Shown one piece after another: positions 22,835 through 32,829 of a stretch of DNA of 64,000 nucleotides (the stretch's first letter is position 1; each line of letters starts with the position of its first letter). Location: positions 38,190-102,189 of the forward strand of contig CACAAX010000002.1 in assembly GCA_902530595.1 (NCBI GenBank), in the 5' to 3' direction. A model generated the notes under the pieces. That model was given only the letters and a program-made list of their open reading frames with translations. It was not told the origin of the DNA and did no database searches. Source of the stretch: an uncultured Alphaproteobacteria bacterium. GTDB lineage: Bacteria; Pseudomonadota; Alphaproteobacteria; Rhodobacterales; Rhodobacteraceae. Made by a program: the position numbers and the translations under genes.

Positions 22835-23701
22835 TTAGTCAAAAGTTTTTTTAAACAGAGTGCCTACACCGTGACTAGTAAAGAGTTCAAGAAGACAGGC
22901 ATGATCAACTCTTCCATCGATTATAACGGATGCCCTAACACCCTCTTCAATAGCTTTTATCGACGTATTAACCTTGGGGATCATCCCCGAGTTAATAATC
23001 CCTGAGCCTATCAAGTTTCTTGCTTCTTCTATAGTCAATTGATTAATTAACTGATCTTTGCTATCTTTTACACCGACCACATCCGTTAGCAGTAAGAGAC
23101 GATCAGCTAAGAGGCTTGAGGCTATAGCACCCGCTACTGTATCACCATTAATATTATATGTTTCACCCTTTATTCCAAAACCGATGGGGGCAATAACGGG
23201 GATAAAGTCACTCTTGATAAAATTCTGGACTATATCAGTATCAACCTTTTTTATCTTCCCAACAAATCCAAGTTTTGGATTATCTTGCTCACATTCAATC
23301 ATATTCGCATCTTTTCCGGATAGCCCAACACCTTTCCCACCTTGGCTATTGATTGCATTAACTATAGATTTGTTAACATTGCCAGATAGCACCATTTCAA
23401 CGACTTCCATAGTTTTGCCATCTGTTATCCTCTTTCCCTCAGCAAATTCACTTTCAATTTTTAAATCCGATAATACTTTATTAATCATAGGACCACCGCC
23501 ATGCACTATCACTGGGTTGACGCCACATTGCTTTATCAAAACAATATCGCGCGCAAAATTTTCCATTGAGGGTTTGCTCGTCATGGCATGACCACCAAGC
23601 TTAATAACTATTGTCGAGCCCTCATATCTCTGGATGTATGGTAGCGCTTCGGCCAGCGTGGCTGCTGTTTGCTTAAAATTATTTTCTATATTTCCGTTCA
23701 T
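22835..23701 (-). CDS. argB: Acetylglutamate kinase
   Basis: IVIKLGGHAM, VIVHGGGPMINKVL, YNINGDTVAGAIA. Confidence 0.96.
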   Translation of the reverse strand: MNGNIENNFKQTAATLAEALPYIQRYEGSTIVIKLGGHAMTSKPSMENFARDIVLIKQCGVNPVIVHGGGPMINKVLSDLKIESEFAEGKRITDGKTMEVVEMVLSGNVNKSIVNAINSQGGKGVGLSGKDANMIECEQDNPKLGFVGKIKKVDTDIVQNFIKSDFIPVIAPIGFGIKGETYNINGDTVAGAIASSLLADRLLLLTDVVGVKDSKDQLINQLTIEEARNLIGSGIINSGMIPKVNTSIKAIEEGVRASVIIDGRVDHACLLELFTSHGVGTLFKKTFD

Positions 23702-23734
23702 AGCAAAACCTAATGCAATTATAATGCTGATTTG

Positions 23735-24334
23735 TCAATTATTTTGATTTAAACCTAAAATTGAGAACATCACGTCTCTAATTTCACTAATACCGCTTCT
23801 TTTTATCGCTGATGTCATTAAAAATTCTGGATTGCAGGCAGGATGCTCTTCTATTTTGTTATTTATTTCGTCTAGAAGTTTGGCCATCTCAGTTTTCTTT
23901 ACCTTATCTATTTTGGTAAGTATTATTTGATAATTCACAGCATAGGTATCCAAAAAGGAGAAAAATTCTCTATCATTATCTTTTAAACCGTGCCTTGCAT
24001 CGACAAGAGTAAATACCCTCTTAAGTGAACGTCTTTCCGCGATATATGACTTTATAAGAGTCTGCCAATCTGACCTTTTATCTTTTGACGCTTTTGCGTA
24101 GCCATAGCCTGGGAGATCAACGATATAGCTTTTTTCTCCCAATGAGAAAAAATTTAACTCTTGAGTTCGGCCTGGAGTCTTGGAAGTCCTTGCCAGGTTT
24201 CTTCTTTCAAATAGGGCATTAATTAGAGAGGATTTTCCAACATTGGATCGGCCTATGAAGCATACTTCCGCTTCTCTATCTGGGGGTAAACCATCAATCC
24301 CAGCCACTCCTTTCAAAAAAGAGATTTCATTCAA
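23735..24334 (-). CDS. engB: Ribosome biogenesis GTPase EngB/YihA
   Basis: FIGRSNVGKSSLINAL, TSKTPGRTQELNFF, VDLPGYGYAKASK. Confidence 0.95.
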   Translation of the reverse strand: MNEISFLKGVAGIDGLPPDREAEVCFIGRSNVGKSSLINALFERRNLARTSKTPGRTQELNFFSLGEKSYIVDLPGYGYAKASKDKRSDWQTLIKSYIAERRSLKRVFTLVDARHGLKDNDREFFSFLDTYAVNYQIILTKIDKVKKTEMAKLLDEINNKIEEHPACNPEFLMTSAIKRSGISEIRDVMFSILGLNQNN

Positions 24335-24366
24335 TAAAGGTGATTTTGTAATCTATAGCTCCTTTA

Positions 24367-26166
24367 TTAGTTTTCTTTGGAGGCCCCTTCCTTTTTAAAG
24401 GAACTTAAGATATTTCCAAAAATATCTGGTTTCACACCTTGTGATGCCATAATAAAATACTGTTGCGCAAATGTAATAATATTATTTGCAACCCAATAGA
24501 TGACAAGACCACTAGAGAACTGTCCAAGAAGAAACATAAAAATCCAAGGCATCCAAGCAAAAATCATCTGTTGTGTTTTATCAGTAGGCGCAGGATTAAG
24601 CTTCTGTTGCAACCACATTGTTACACCCATAAGTATCGGGTAGACCCCTATAGAAAAAATAACAAGAAAACTTTCTGGGCCAGGTGGCGAGAATGGCAAC
24701 AAGCCAAATAAGTTTAATATAGAGCTCGGATCGGGAACTGAGAGGTCTGTTATCCATCCTATGAACGGAGCATGCCTTACTTCAATGGTAACAAAAAGGA
24801 CTTTGTATAGTGAGAAGAATATCGGAATTTGCAGAAGTATAGGTAAACATCCGGCAGCAGGATTGACTTTTTCTTTCTTGTACAAAGCCATCATTTCTTG
24901 TTGTAACTTCATTCGATCATCGCCGGCCCTCTTTTTTATTTTTTCCATTTCTGGTTGTAGTTGCTTTAACTTGGACATTGAAACGTAAGATTTATAAGCA
25001 AGTGGCAGTAATACAGTCTTGACAACCAACGTAAGAAGAATTATCGCCCATCCCATATTCCCAACAAGCTTATTACAATAATCAAGCAAGGAAAAAATTG
25101 GTTTAGTTAAAAAGAAAAACCATCCCCAGTCAACGGTATCAATAAAGTCAGCAAAACCGGCCTCTTGCTTATACGTTTTTATAGTATTCACCTCTTTAGC
25201 ACCCGCGAATAGATATGTTTTTACTTCCGTAGATTGTCCAGACCCGATGCTCTGCAGAGGATGACGAATATCGGCTTGGTAAATATCGTTTGCTTCATTA
25301 TATTTGCTCGCCATTTTAAATTTACTCTTAGGTTCGCCAACCAGTGTTGACATCCAATATTTATCGGTAAAACCAATCCAGCCATTTTCTGTAATCTCAT
25401 ATATTTCAAGATTTGCACGCTCTCTATCGTCATACTTCTGATCTGTTATGTCGTCATACGATAACTCAACGAGTTCGCCATCATCATATCCCACGATCCC
25501 TTCATGAAGAATGTAAAAGCCAATAGTTTCGGGGGCGCTATGACGGGCTAATATTCCGTAAGCCGCCAAATCAATGGTTGTGTTTGATTGATTAAATACG
25601 CGCTGCTTTATAGTGAAAAGAAAATCTTCATCAATGGAGATTTCTCTTTCAAATATGACGCCCTTGGGGCTCGTCCATTGCAACGTTATAGGTGTACTGG
25701 GTGTAAGCGTTTTACCTTTTGCGAGGTTCCAGACAGTGTTCGGATTAGGTACATTTTCTCTGTCTCGCGATGACCATCCATAGACAGCATAATAGTTTTT
25801 ATTTTCATACTGAAAGAGCTCAATGTTCTTTGAGTTCTCCTCCTGCGTCTCAAAATAATCCAAGAGTTTAAGGTTGTCTATTTTACCACCCTTTAAAGAT
25901 AATGAACCCGATAGTCGTGATGTTTCTATTGGTACACGCGGTGCGTCTGCAGATCTATCTATTTTTTGTTGGCTTTGATTGGTATCAACTTGCACTGGTG
26001 TGCTAAGACCAGTACCTGTTTGGTTATCTTCTTGTGTAACTTGTTCTGTTGTTTGTTCAGGACTCACTTCCTCTATTGGCTGTGGTGGAAACATGAGCAT
26101 CCAACCAAGCAGTACTAAAAAACTTAGTGACGTTGCCAATAAAAGGTTCTTATTCTGATCATCCAT
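24367..26166 (-). CDS. yidC: Membrane protein insertase YidC
   Basis: MDDQNKNLLLATSLSFLVLLGWMLMFP; MGWAIILLTLVVKTVLLPL; NPAAGCLPILLQIPIFFSLYKVLF. Confidence 0.97.
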   Translation of the reverse strand: MDDQNKNLLLATSLSFLVLLGWMLMFPPQPIEEVSPEQTTEQVTQEDNQTGTGLSTPVQVDTNQSQQKIDRSADAPRVPIETSRLSGSLSLKGGKIDNLKLLDYFETQEENSKNIELFQYENKNYYAVYGWSSRDRENVPNPNTVWNLAKGKTLTPSTPITLQWTSPKGVIFEREISIDEDFLFTIKQRVFNQSNTTIDLAAYGILARHSAPETIGFYILHEGIVGYDDGELVELSYDDITDQKYDDRERANLEIYEITENGWIGFTDKYWMSTLVGEPKSKFKMASKYNEANDIYQADIRHPLQSIGSGQSTEVKTYLFAGAKEVNTIKTYKQEAGFADFIDTVDWGWFFFLTKPIFSLLDYCNKLVGNMGWAIILLTLVVKTVLLPLAYKSYVSMSKLKQLQPEMEKIKKRAGDDRMKLQQEMMALYKKEKVNPAAGCLPILLQIPIFFSLYKVLFVTIEVRHAPFIGWITDLSVPDPSSILNLFGLLPFSPPGPESFLVIFSIGVYPILMGVTMWLQQKLNPAPTDKTQQMIFAWMPWIFMFLLGQFSSGLVIYWVANNIITFAQQYFIMASQGVKPDIFGNILSSFKKEGASKEN

Positions 26167-26232
26167 CTGCTCTGCCTTCTCTTAAATAATCTGCGACTAA
26201 TATATGGTTACTAATGACTTAATTCAATCGAT

Positions 26233-26478
26233 TTATCGAGTAATGTCTTTTGATTGTTTCTTGTTCGGTACAGGATCATAACCGGAGTATCGGCTAAATG
26301 GATGACATTTTAGTATTCGCTTTATAGACAAATAGGATCCATAAAAAACCCCATGGGTTTTTAAGGCTGTTAAGGCGTATTCAGAGCATGTTGGCTCAAA
26401 GCGACAATTCTTTCCAGTTAACGGGCTAATGAAAAGACGATATATGTGAATAGGAAAGGAAATAATCTTTATAAGCAT
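26233..26478 (-). CDS. yidD: Membrane protein insertion efficiency factor YidD
   Basis: [31 protein letters not shown]. Confidence 0.95.
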   Translation of the reverse strand: MLIKIISFPIHIYRLFISPLTGKNCRFEPTCSEYALTALKTHGVFYGSYLSIKRILKCHPFSRYSGYDPVPNKKQSKDITR

Positions 26479-26841
26479 CTATTTACCTTTCTCCTGGCCA
26501 TATATCTTCTTTATTCCGGTTTCTATATCACTACAAAGATCAGTAAATTTTACTTTGATGGTTGCATCCTTTCGGGCAATGAAAATATAGTTCGTTTTTT
26601 TTATACCGATTTCCTTAAGTACAATCTTTCCCGCCTCTCTTAATCGTCGTTTTGCTCTGTTTCTTTTAACAGCATTTCCAACTTTTTTTGAACATGTAAT
26701 ACCCATCATTACGGATTCATCTGTTTTTACTACTTCATCGGTTCGGATGTAGCTTTGAACTACCACTGATGGCATAGCAGCGTAAGGTGCGTTGTTACCT
26801 TTAAGAAAATCTCGGCGCTTCTTGATTGTCTGAATATCCAT
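26479..26841 (-). CDS. rnpA: Ribonuclease P protein component
   Basis: GITCSKKVGNAVKRNRAKRRLREA motif; between rpmH and yidD. Confidence 0.94.
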   Translation of the reverse strand: MDIQTIKKRRDFLKGNNAPYAAMPSVVVQSYIRTDEVVKTDESVMMGITCSKKVGNAVKRNRAKRRLREAGKIVLKEIGIKKTNYIFIARKDATIKVKFTDLCSDIETGIKKIYGQEKGK

Positions 26842-26876
26842 AAGTACTCCCTGCAGTCGTCAAGACTACTAGAATA

Positions 26877-27011
26877 TTATGCGGATAATGTCTTTCTACC
26901 GCGTGCTCTTCGTCGGTTAAGTATCTTTCTGCCAGCACTCGTTGCTGAACGCAAACGAAAGCCGTGGCGACGCTTTCTAACTCGGTTACTGGGTTGATAT
27001 GTTCTTTTCAT
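26877..27011 (-). CDS. rpmH: 50S ribosomal protein L34 (44 aa; absent from the ORF track)
   Basis: Manual reverse translation [44 protein letters not shown]. Confidence 0.97.
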   Translation of the reverse strand: MKRTYQPSNRVRKRRHGFRLRSATSAGRKILNRRRARGRKTLSA

Positions 27012-27153
27012 TACACAATTCCCTTCAAGCTTTACTGATTAATGGAAACGGGCTTTATTGTCAATTAGCTATTTATAATAATTGAACCATTAATATATAA
27101 GAGAAATTGTATTTACAATTCGATAACACCTCAGTAAATTCGCAATAATAACT

Positions 27154-27230
27154 GCACCGGTAGCTCAGCTGGATAGAGTACCTGACTACGAATCAGGGGG
27201 TCGGGGGTTCGAATCCTCCCCGGTGCGCCA
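27154..27230 (+). tRNA. tRNA-Arg(ACG), CCA encoded
   Basis: GCACCGG...CCGGTGC acceptor stem, CCTGA-CTACGAA-TCAGG anticodon arm, GGGGGTTCGAATCCTCC T arm, terminal GCCA. Confidence 0.97.
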
Positions 27231-27258
27231 TAAAAACCTATTTATTTTAAATAAATTA

Positions 27259-29091
27259 ATGTCTTCACAACTTATATTTTCCGTAAAAGATGCCCTCGTT
27301 CGATATAAAGAGACACCCGTATTTGAGGATCTCACTTTGAATATACATCAGGGTAGCCGCATTGCCCTAGTTGGTAAAAATGGTGCTGGCAAATCAACAA
27401 TTATGAATATTATAACAGGTGTTAAATCACTGGACGAAGGCGAACGCTGGGAAAATCCTGGAACAACAATCGGATATTTAGTCCAAGACTTTCAACCAGA
27501 TGAAAAAGAGACAGTATTTGATTTTATCTTTAGTAATATTAAAGGTGAAGATCGAGAACTCTATCAATATAAAGTGGATATTGCGGCTGAGGCACTTGAT
27601 TTGGACGTAAAAAAACCGATGACTATGCTATCTGGGGGCCAGCTTAGAAGAGCAGGTTTAGCAAAAGCCTTTGTTGAAGAACCCGACATACTGTTGCTTG
27701 ACGAACCAACAAACCATTTGGATCTTGAAGCAATTAGTTGGCTAGAGGGCTATCTTAATAATTATCAGGGAGCAATACTCTGTATTTCTCACGATAAACG
27801 CTTTTTAGAAAATATAACGAATAAGGTATTTTGGTTGGATAGAGGAAAACTCAAAGTCAGTCCCAAAGGGTTTAAGTTTTTTGATGAATGGTCAACAATG
27901 CTATTGGAGCAAGAGGAGCGCGAACTGCAAAAAAGAAAACAAATTGTAGCTCAAGAAGTAGAATGGGCATCTCGCGGTGTAAAAGCACGTGTAAAAAGAA
28001 ATGTACGACGCCTTAGCCAGGTACGTGAGATGAGAGATAAGTTAAAGGCGGATGAATCAGCCTATCGTAGTGCCACAAAAAAGATCAGTTATGAACCGAT
28101 TAAAGATCTCGATAATCACACCAAAGTCATTTGTGAATTTTATAATGTTCACAAATCATTTCAGAATGATGACGAGACAATTAATATCCTTAATGGTTTT
28201 AATATCCGTATTAAAAGAGGAGACCGTATTGGGATCATTGGTAAAAATGGATCAGGAAAATCAACCTTTTTAAAACTTATTCTTAAAGAATTAGAAGCCG
28301 ATCGCGGAAGCGTGAAAGTCCAAAAGACAATTGAGTTTTCATATTTTGACCAAAATCGAAGTGATTTGAGACCTAACGACCGACTAAAAGATGTTATGGC
28401 GCCTAATGGTGGCGACTATATTGATGTCAGAGGAAAGACACGGCATATCTATGGTTATTTGAAAGACTTTATGTTTGATCCAAGTGTTGTGCTTGATAAG
28501 GTCGGCACGCTTTCCGGTGGACAAAAAAACAGATTGAAACTCGCAAAGATTTTAGCGGATCCAAAAACGTGTCTTATTCTCGATGAACCGACGAATGACC
28601 TCGATATGGAAACTCTTGATATGCTTGAGGAAATCCTTATTAATTACGAAGGTACATTGTTGCTCGTGTCACATGACCGCGACTTTTTAGATCAGACGGT
28701 AACTAAAGTTTTGGCATTTGAGGGAGATGGAAAGATTGAAGAATGTATAGGAGGGTATTCTGATTATCTCAATCAAAAGAGATACCCATCGAAAAAAAAA
28801 GATAACAAAACCGAAAATTTTAATCAAAAACAAAAAGCAGAGAAGAAAGACGAGAAAGCTAAAACTAAGAAACTAACATATAAGTTCGAATATGAATTGA
28901 AAAATCTTCCTAAGCAAATAGAAGACAAAGAAGCTGAGATAAAGACGCTTACCGAAAAGCTATCGAATGGTGATTTTTATAACAGTGATCCTGATGGTTT
29001 TGTCGAGATGACCAAGGAACTCAAACTGGCGAAAGATCAATTGGACGAGTACGAAGAGCGTTGGCTTGAACTAGAAGAATTAAGTAAATGA
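27259..29091 (+). CDS. ABC-F family ATPase (Uup-like); track start at 27223 overlaps the tRNA, ATG at 27259 preferred
   Basis: Two Walker A (GKNGAGKST, GKNGSGKST), two ABC signatures (LSGGQLRR, LSGGQKNR), C-terminal coiled-coil. Confidence 0.93.
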   Translation: MSSQLIFSVKDALVRYKETPVFEDLTLNIHQGSRIALVGKNGAGKSTIMNIITGVKSLDEGERWENPGTTIGYLVQDFQPDEKETVFDFIFSNIKGEDRELYQYKVDIAAEALDLDVKKPMTMLSGGQLRRAGLAKAFVEEPDILLLDEPTNHLDLEAISWLEGYLNNYQGAILCISHDKRFLENITNKVFWLDRGKLKVSPKGFKFFDEWSTMLLEQEERELQKRKQIVAQEVEWASRGVKARVKRNVRRLSQVREMRDKLKADESAYRSATKKISYEPIKDLDNHTKVICEFYNVHKSFQNDDETINILNGFNIRIKRGDRIGIIGKNGSGKSTFLKLILKELEADRGSVKVQKTIEFSYFDQNRSDLRPNDRLKDVMAPNGGDYIDVRGKTRHIYGYLKDFMFDPSVVLDKVGTLSGGQKNRLKLAKILADPKTCLILDEPTNDLDMETLDMLEEILINYEGTLLLVSHDRDFLDQTVTKVLAFEGDGKIEECIGGYSDYLNQKRYPSKKKDNKTENFNQKQKAEKKDEKAKTKKLTYKFEYELKNLPKQIEDKEAEIKTLTEKLSNGDFYNSDPDGFVEMTKELKLAKDQLDEYEERWLELEELSK

Positions 29092-29292
29092 AGTGCTAAT
29101 GTTTTATATAATATTAAACAAAATCCGTAACAATAAAGTCGTCAGAATCTATCAGCCCAACGTTAGTGTCATCTAGGAGAAATAAAATCTTATTAGTATC
29201 ACTCAGGTTATTAGTTCCCGTTCAAGGCAAGTGAGACGAGCTTGCTAATTAGTTAGAACTAAATAGAGATGTATCAAATTGAAAATAATTTT

Positions 29293-30219
29293 TTATAAAA
29301 CGTAAAGCAATACAATGGTGACAGTGATACTTGAAACTATTGTAGTAATAGTTATTGCAGCAGCACTTTCACTCTCAAATGTTTTGTAATAATTTGCTAG
29401 AACGAAAACATTGGCGGCTACCGGTAAGCTAGCACAAACAATTGCTGTTTTTATCCACATAGGGTCAATATTAGTTTGAAATTGAAAAATGATAAATATC
29501 AATATCGGATGCACGACCAGTTTTATTAAAGTTATAAGAAACAAAACACTCTTTTGATTTTTGATAGACGTAACATTTAATGAGATGCCAAGTGCGATCA
29601 AAGCAACAGCAGTGGCCGATGCAGCAACAATCGAAAGTGTTCTGTCAATCGCCGTTACTATCTTGATGTTTGCAATTGAAAAAATAAAGGCTACAAAAAC
29701 AGACATCATAAGCGGATTGTAAACGAAACGCTTAATCACTTCTTTTCCGAGCTCTTTCAGGCTTGTTTTTCTATTCTCTGTTAATTTGTAAAATATTAGC
29801 GTGCTTAACAAAATAAAAGTATCGGCCAAAAGAATCAAAGCTAATGGGATAGCCGCCTCCGTACCGAACGCTAAAATGCATAAGGGGACACCTATATACC
29901 CATAATTCGGGTACGCAGCATTCAAGCCGAAGATTGCTTTCTCCATGGTCTTGAGTCTTATCATAAGCCCTAAAATATAGGTGAGACCAAAGATCGATAT
30001 TGTTACAATCTCATAACTAAAAATGAAATTTAAGTTTAAGCTTTTACTGGCATCGCCCGAAAGGATACTTGTGAACATGAGTGGGGGTAGCAAAATATAA
30101 AAAGCAAACTTTGATAAAACGTTACCATCCCGTTCTGACATGAACTGAATTTTTTTCAATAGGTAGCCGATACCAATTAAAGAAAACATTGGAAGGGTTA
30201 AATTTAAGACATCAGTCAT
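29293..30219 (-). CDS. AEC (auxin efflux carrier) family transporter
   Basis: ~10 TM; FGLNAAYPNYGYIGVPLCILAFG typical of AEC/YfdV permeases. Confidence 0.85.
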   Translation of the reverse strand: MTDVLNLTLPMFSLIGIGYLLKKIQFMSERDGNVLSKFAFYILLPPLMFTSILSGDASKSLNLNFIFSYEIVTISIFGLTYILGLMIRLKTMEKAIFGLNAAYPNYGYIGVPLCILAFGTEAAIPLALILLADTFILLSTLIFYKLTENRKTSLKELGKEVIKRFVYNPLMMSVFVAFIFSIANIKIVTAIDRTLSIVAASATAVALIALGISLNVTSIKNQKSVLFLITLIKLVVHPILIFIIFQFQTNIDPMWIKTAIVCASLPVAANVFVLANYYKTFESESAAAITITTIVSSITVTIVLLYVL

Positions 30220-30485
30220 TAATCACCCGATTTGAAAGGAACTGTAAGTTTTTGCATTGTCAAAATCGCCAGCAGGAACAAGACCACTACGAATAAGCTA
30301 GTTTTAAGTATTTCATAATAAAACACTTGTATACAGGTTAAAACAGAAACCGAAAAGCGATTGATACTGTAGCACCGATTTACCAGGTCATAGAATTCAA
30401 GCAAAAATGCTATCAAAAAAATACAGCTTAGAACAAAACAGATAAAAACAATAAAATACTTTAAGTAACTCATATACTTAGACAT
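30219..30485 (-). CDS. Small two-TM hypothetical protein
   Basis: Hydrophobic segments; 1-nt overlap with the downstream AEC gene and 3 nt from the BLUF gene. Confidence 0.5.
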   Translation of the reverse strand: MSKYMSYLKYFIVFICFVLSCIFLIAFLLEFYDLVNRCYSINRFSVSVLTCIQVFYYEILKTSLFVVVLFLLAILTMQKLTVPFKSGD

Positions 30486-30488
30486 TGT

Positions 30489-30899
30489 CTAAAAGTTAAA
30501 AATTGTCGCTTCTCTAGAAAGTTTAACAAAAACTTCTTCGACCTCAGCTTTAGACAAGCTTTTAACAATTCCGTTTGAAACCTCCTCCCGGCTCCACATC
30601 CATGTTTTAACGGGGTCGTCTTTCATCGCCCATGCAGGAAATAAACGCTTTTCACAAAACTGATCAAGGAGGTGATAGACGTTAATATGGCGGTCATCCT
30701 TCTGTATCTTCTCATAGATATTTTTTACCTGCTGTTCAGGTCCTTCAAGGAGCTGCAGAAAAATATCGGAACGACAGATTAAAGCTCCAGTGATATCGTG
30801 TTTCCTATTGTTTGCTCTAGAAGCAATTAATATTGCTGATAGAATCTCTAAACTATATCCAAACGGTTGAGAACAATAAACGAGCTGCATGAATTTCAT
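30489..30899 (-). CDS. BLUF-domain blue-light sensor (stand-alone)
   Basis: LVYCSQ...ILIASRANNRKHDITGALICRSDIFLQLLEGPEQQVKNIYEKIQKDDRH...FPAWAM; Tyr, Asn, Gln and Trp/Met flavin-pocket positions retained. Confidence 0.92.
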   Translation of the reverse strand: MKFMQLVYCSQPFGYSLEILSAILIASRANNRKHDITGALICRSDIFLQLLEGPEQQVKNIYEKIQKDDRHINVYHLLDQFCEKRLFPAWAMKDDPVKTWMWSREEVSNGIVKSLSKAEVEEVFVKLSREATIFNF

Positions 30900-31723
30900 T
30901 AAAGTTTCCTTGTCAACTTATAAACCCAGTATCCCACTGTTTCATGTATATATATACGCCAAAGATTAATGCTACTTTGCATATGTCCTGGACTCCAGTA
31001 TATCGAGTTTGCCGTTTGAAAATCAACTGGTATCGGCTCGAAGACTATTTCGGGGTGCTGTTTTTCAAAAGTTGCGATAGCTCTTTTCATATGGTTAGCT
31101 GAGGTCACAATCCCCCACTTTTTTATTTTGAGGTCATCAATAAACTCTCCTGTGTAATAGGCATTCTCATACGTATTTCGAGAACGTTTCTCAAAGAGCA
31201 TTTTTTTGGAATCTACTTTTAACGCCTTAATTAGCTTTTCTGTTATCTCTGCCTCTGATAGGCCTTCATGGAAGAGGCTTCCAGAAAAGCCGGTAAAAAT
31301 AACAGTACCTTGAGGTTGCTGCTGTAGAAACTGTAAACCCTTAAACACTCTTTCCGCGCCTGGCCCTAGAGAAATGTCGTTCCGTTCTTTAGCAACTTTT
31401 CCGGAACCCGTGCTACCTCCTAGCACAATTATGCCTTCTAACTCAAGAAAGGTTTCTTCTTTATAAGAAAATTTATCTTCAAGATTTTTTATAAGAAACT
31501 CGGGTATCGGTTTATATAGAAGTAGGACCCAAAAGAGCACAAACCATAAGGTGCCTCTAAGCTTATTTTTTTTTGCTCTAGCGATGATAAGTAAAAAAAG
31601 AAGAAAGGAAATTATTAAAAGATTTAAAGGGTCTAAAAAAAAATTAAATATCTTTGACAAAATAAAAAACAAGTAATCAGACCTTTTTAAAATATTTATA
31701 CGAAAGCTTTTCAAAAGTCTCAA
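30899..31723 (-). CDS. YdcF/ElyC-like DUF218 family membrane protein
   Basis: EGIIVLGGSTGSGKVAKER...GPGAERVFKGLQFL...FEKRSRNTYENAYYT...VTSANHMKRA; start uncertain (overlaps upstream gene). Confidence 0.85.
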   Translation of the reverse strand: MRLLKSFRINILKRSDYLFFILSKIFNFFLDPLNLLIISFLLFLLIIARAKKNKLRGTLWFVLFWVLLLYKPIPEFLIKNLEDKFSYKEETFLELEGIIVLGGSTGSGKVAKERNDISLGPGAERVFKGLQFLQQQPQGTVIFTGFSGSLFHEGLSEAEITEKLIKALKVDSKKMLFEKRSRNTYENAYYTGEFIDDLKIKKWGIVTSANHMKRAIATFEKQHPEIVFEPIPVDFQTANSIYWSPGHMQSSINLWRIYIHETVGYWVYKLTRKL

Positions 31724-32825
31724 AAGCTTTGAGAAGGGAAGGAGTATAGCAGGGTAGTATTTGTGTCAAGAATACTCCAGCCATATCGCTTTTGGAATCT
31801 ACCCAAAAGTATGTATTTAATAATCCAACCCAGCTTCCACTATCTGCCGAGCGCCCTGTTATTAGTGGTTGATTATTTAAAAGAAGACCATAGCCCCAAG
31901 TCTTTTCTATATTTGGATACATTTCATAATCATCAACGAGGCTTTGATTATAACTTTTTAAAGAGGAAACTCCCATATTCCCTATCTGGTTTCTGAACAT
32001 TTTCGAGACCGTAGAGCTTGGCACATTAGACTTCATACTTTTCAATAGAAATTGAAGAAACTTTAAGTAGTCACTCAAGGTAGACGTTAATCCTCCTCCA
32101 CCATAGTGGAATCGGTTTAAGCCAATGGTTATTTTGCTGCTAATGTCTGAATAAGCACCATCCGGTTCTCTAAAATAGAGCGGTGCAAGAGTATCTCTAT
32201 TTGCTTGACTTGGATTAAAAGACGTTTGCTCTAAACTTAAGGGTTGGCACAGATACTTTTTGAGATTTTCATCCAAGCTAACTCCACTTAAAGCTTCTAT
32301 AGCTTTTCCAAGCCAGCCATAGGAGATGCCATAACCCCAACGGCTTCCAGGTGTAAAAACTAATGGCGCTTGTAGAAAGGAATCGTCACCAATCTTCATC
32401 GGAGCAATTTTTTTTTTCAACAATAGCTCTGAAATGATTGGATCGTGATGCTCATACGCATGACCGGATGTAAAGCTTAGCAAATGATGAAAAGAAATAG
32501 GCACGTCATTTTTTTTATATTTAATAGTGTCTCCCTCTTTATAGGCAATTTCCAAATTATCAATTTCAGGGACATACTTTCCGACGCTATCGTGTAGATC
32601 AATTCCATTATCCTCAAGAACCGCCAAAGTAAGGTATGCCGTTATAGGCTTAGTCATAGAAGCCATTCGAAATACTTGATTTCTATCTTGAGATAAATTT
32701 GGAAACTTCGGATTTCTGAAAATACCTTCAAGAGATATGGAAGTGCTATTTGTTATGCCATAGTCGACAAATGGTGTTTTCAAATTCAAAAAAGTTTTGT
32801 TAATTTCTTCCTCGAACTTTTTCAT
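31677..32825 (-). CDS. Serine hydrolase, beta-lactamase/class C PBP family
   Basis: FRMASMTKPITAYLTLAVLED (SxxK); GYGISYGWLG; HYGGGGLTST. Confidence 0.85.
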   Translation of the reverse strand: MKKFEEEINKTFLNLKTPFVDYGITNSTSISLEGIFRNPKFPNLSQDRNQVFRMASMTKPITAYLTLAVLEDNGIDLHDSVGKYVPEIDNLEIAYKEGDTIKYKKNDVPISFHHLLSFTSGHAYEHHDPIISELLLKKKIAPMKIGDDSFLQAPLVFTPGSRWGYGISYGWLGKAIEALSGVSLDENLKKYLCQPLSLEQTSFNPSQANRDTLAPLYFREPDGAYSDISSKITIGLNRFHYGGGGLTSTLSDYLKFLQFLLKSMKSNVPSSTVSKMFRNQIGNMGVSSLKSYNQSLVDDYEMYPNIEKTWGYGLLLNNQPLITGRSADSGSWVGLLNTYFWVDSKSDMAGVFLTQILPCYTPSLLKAFETFEKLSYKYFKKV

Positions 32826-32829
32826 TCTA

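Noticed and set aside
27223-27258. Upstream start of the ABC-F ORF at 27223
   Set aside because: It overlaps the 3' end of tRNA-Arg; the in-frame ATG at 27259 gives the normal ABC-F N-terminus.
1-28000. Novel systems in the ribosomal/housekeeping region
   Set aside because: Gene content and order match standard alphaproteobacterial arrangements; only minor regulatory features are worth noting.
31677-31723. 47-nt overlap between serine hydrolase and YdcF genes as programmed overlap
   Set aside because: The YdcF start is uncertain; an internal start would remove most of the overlap.
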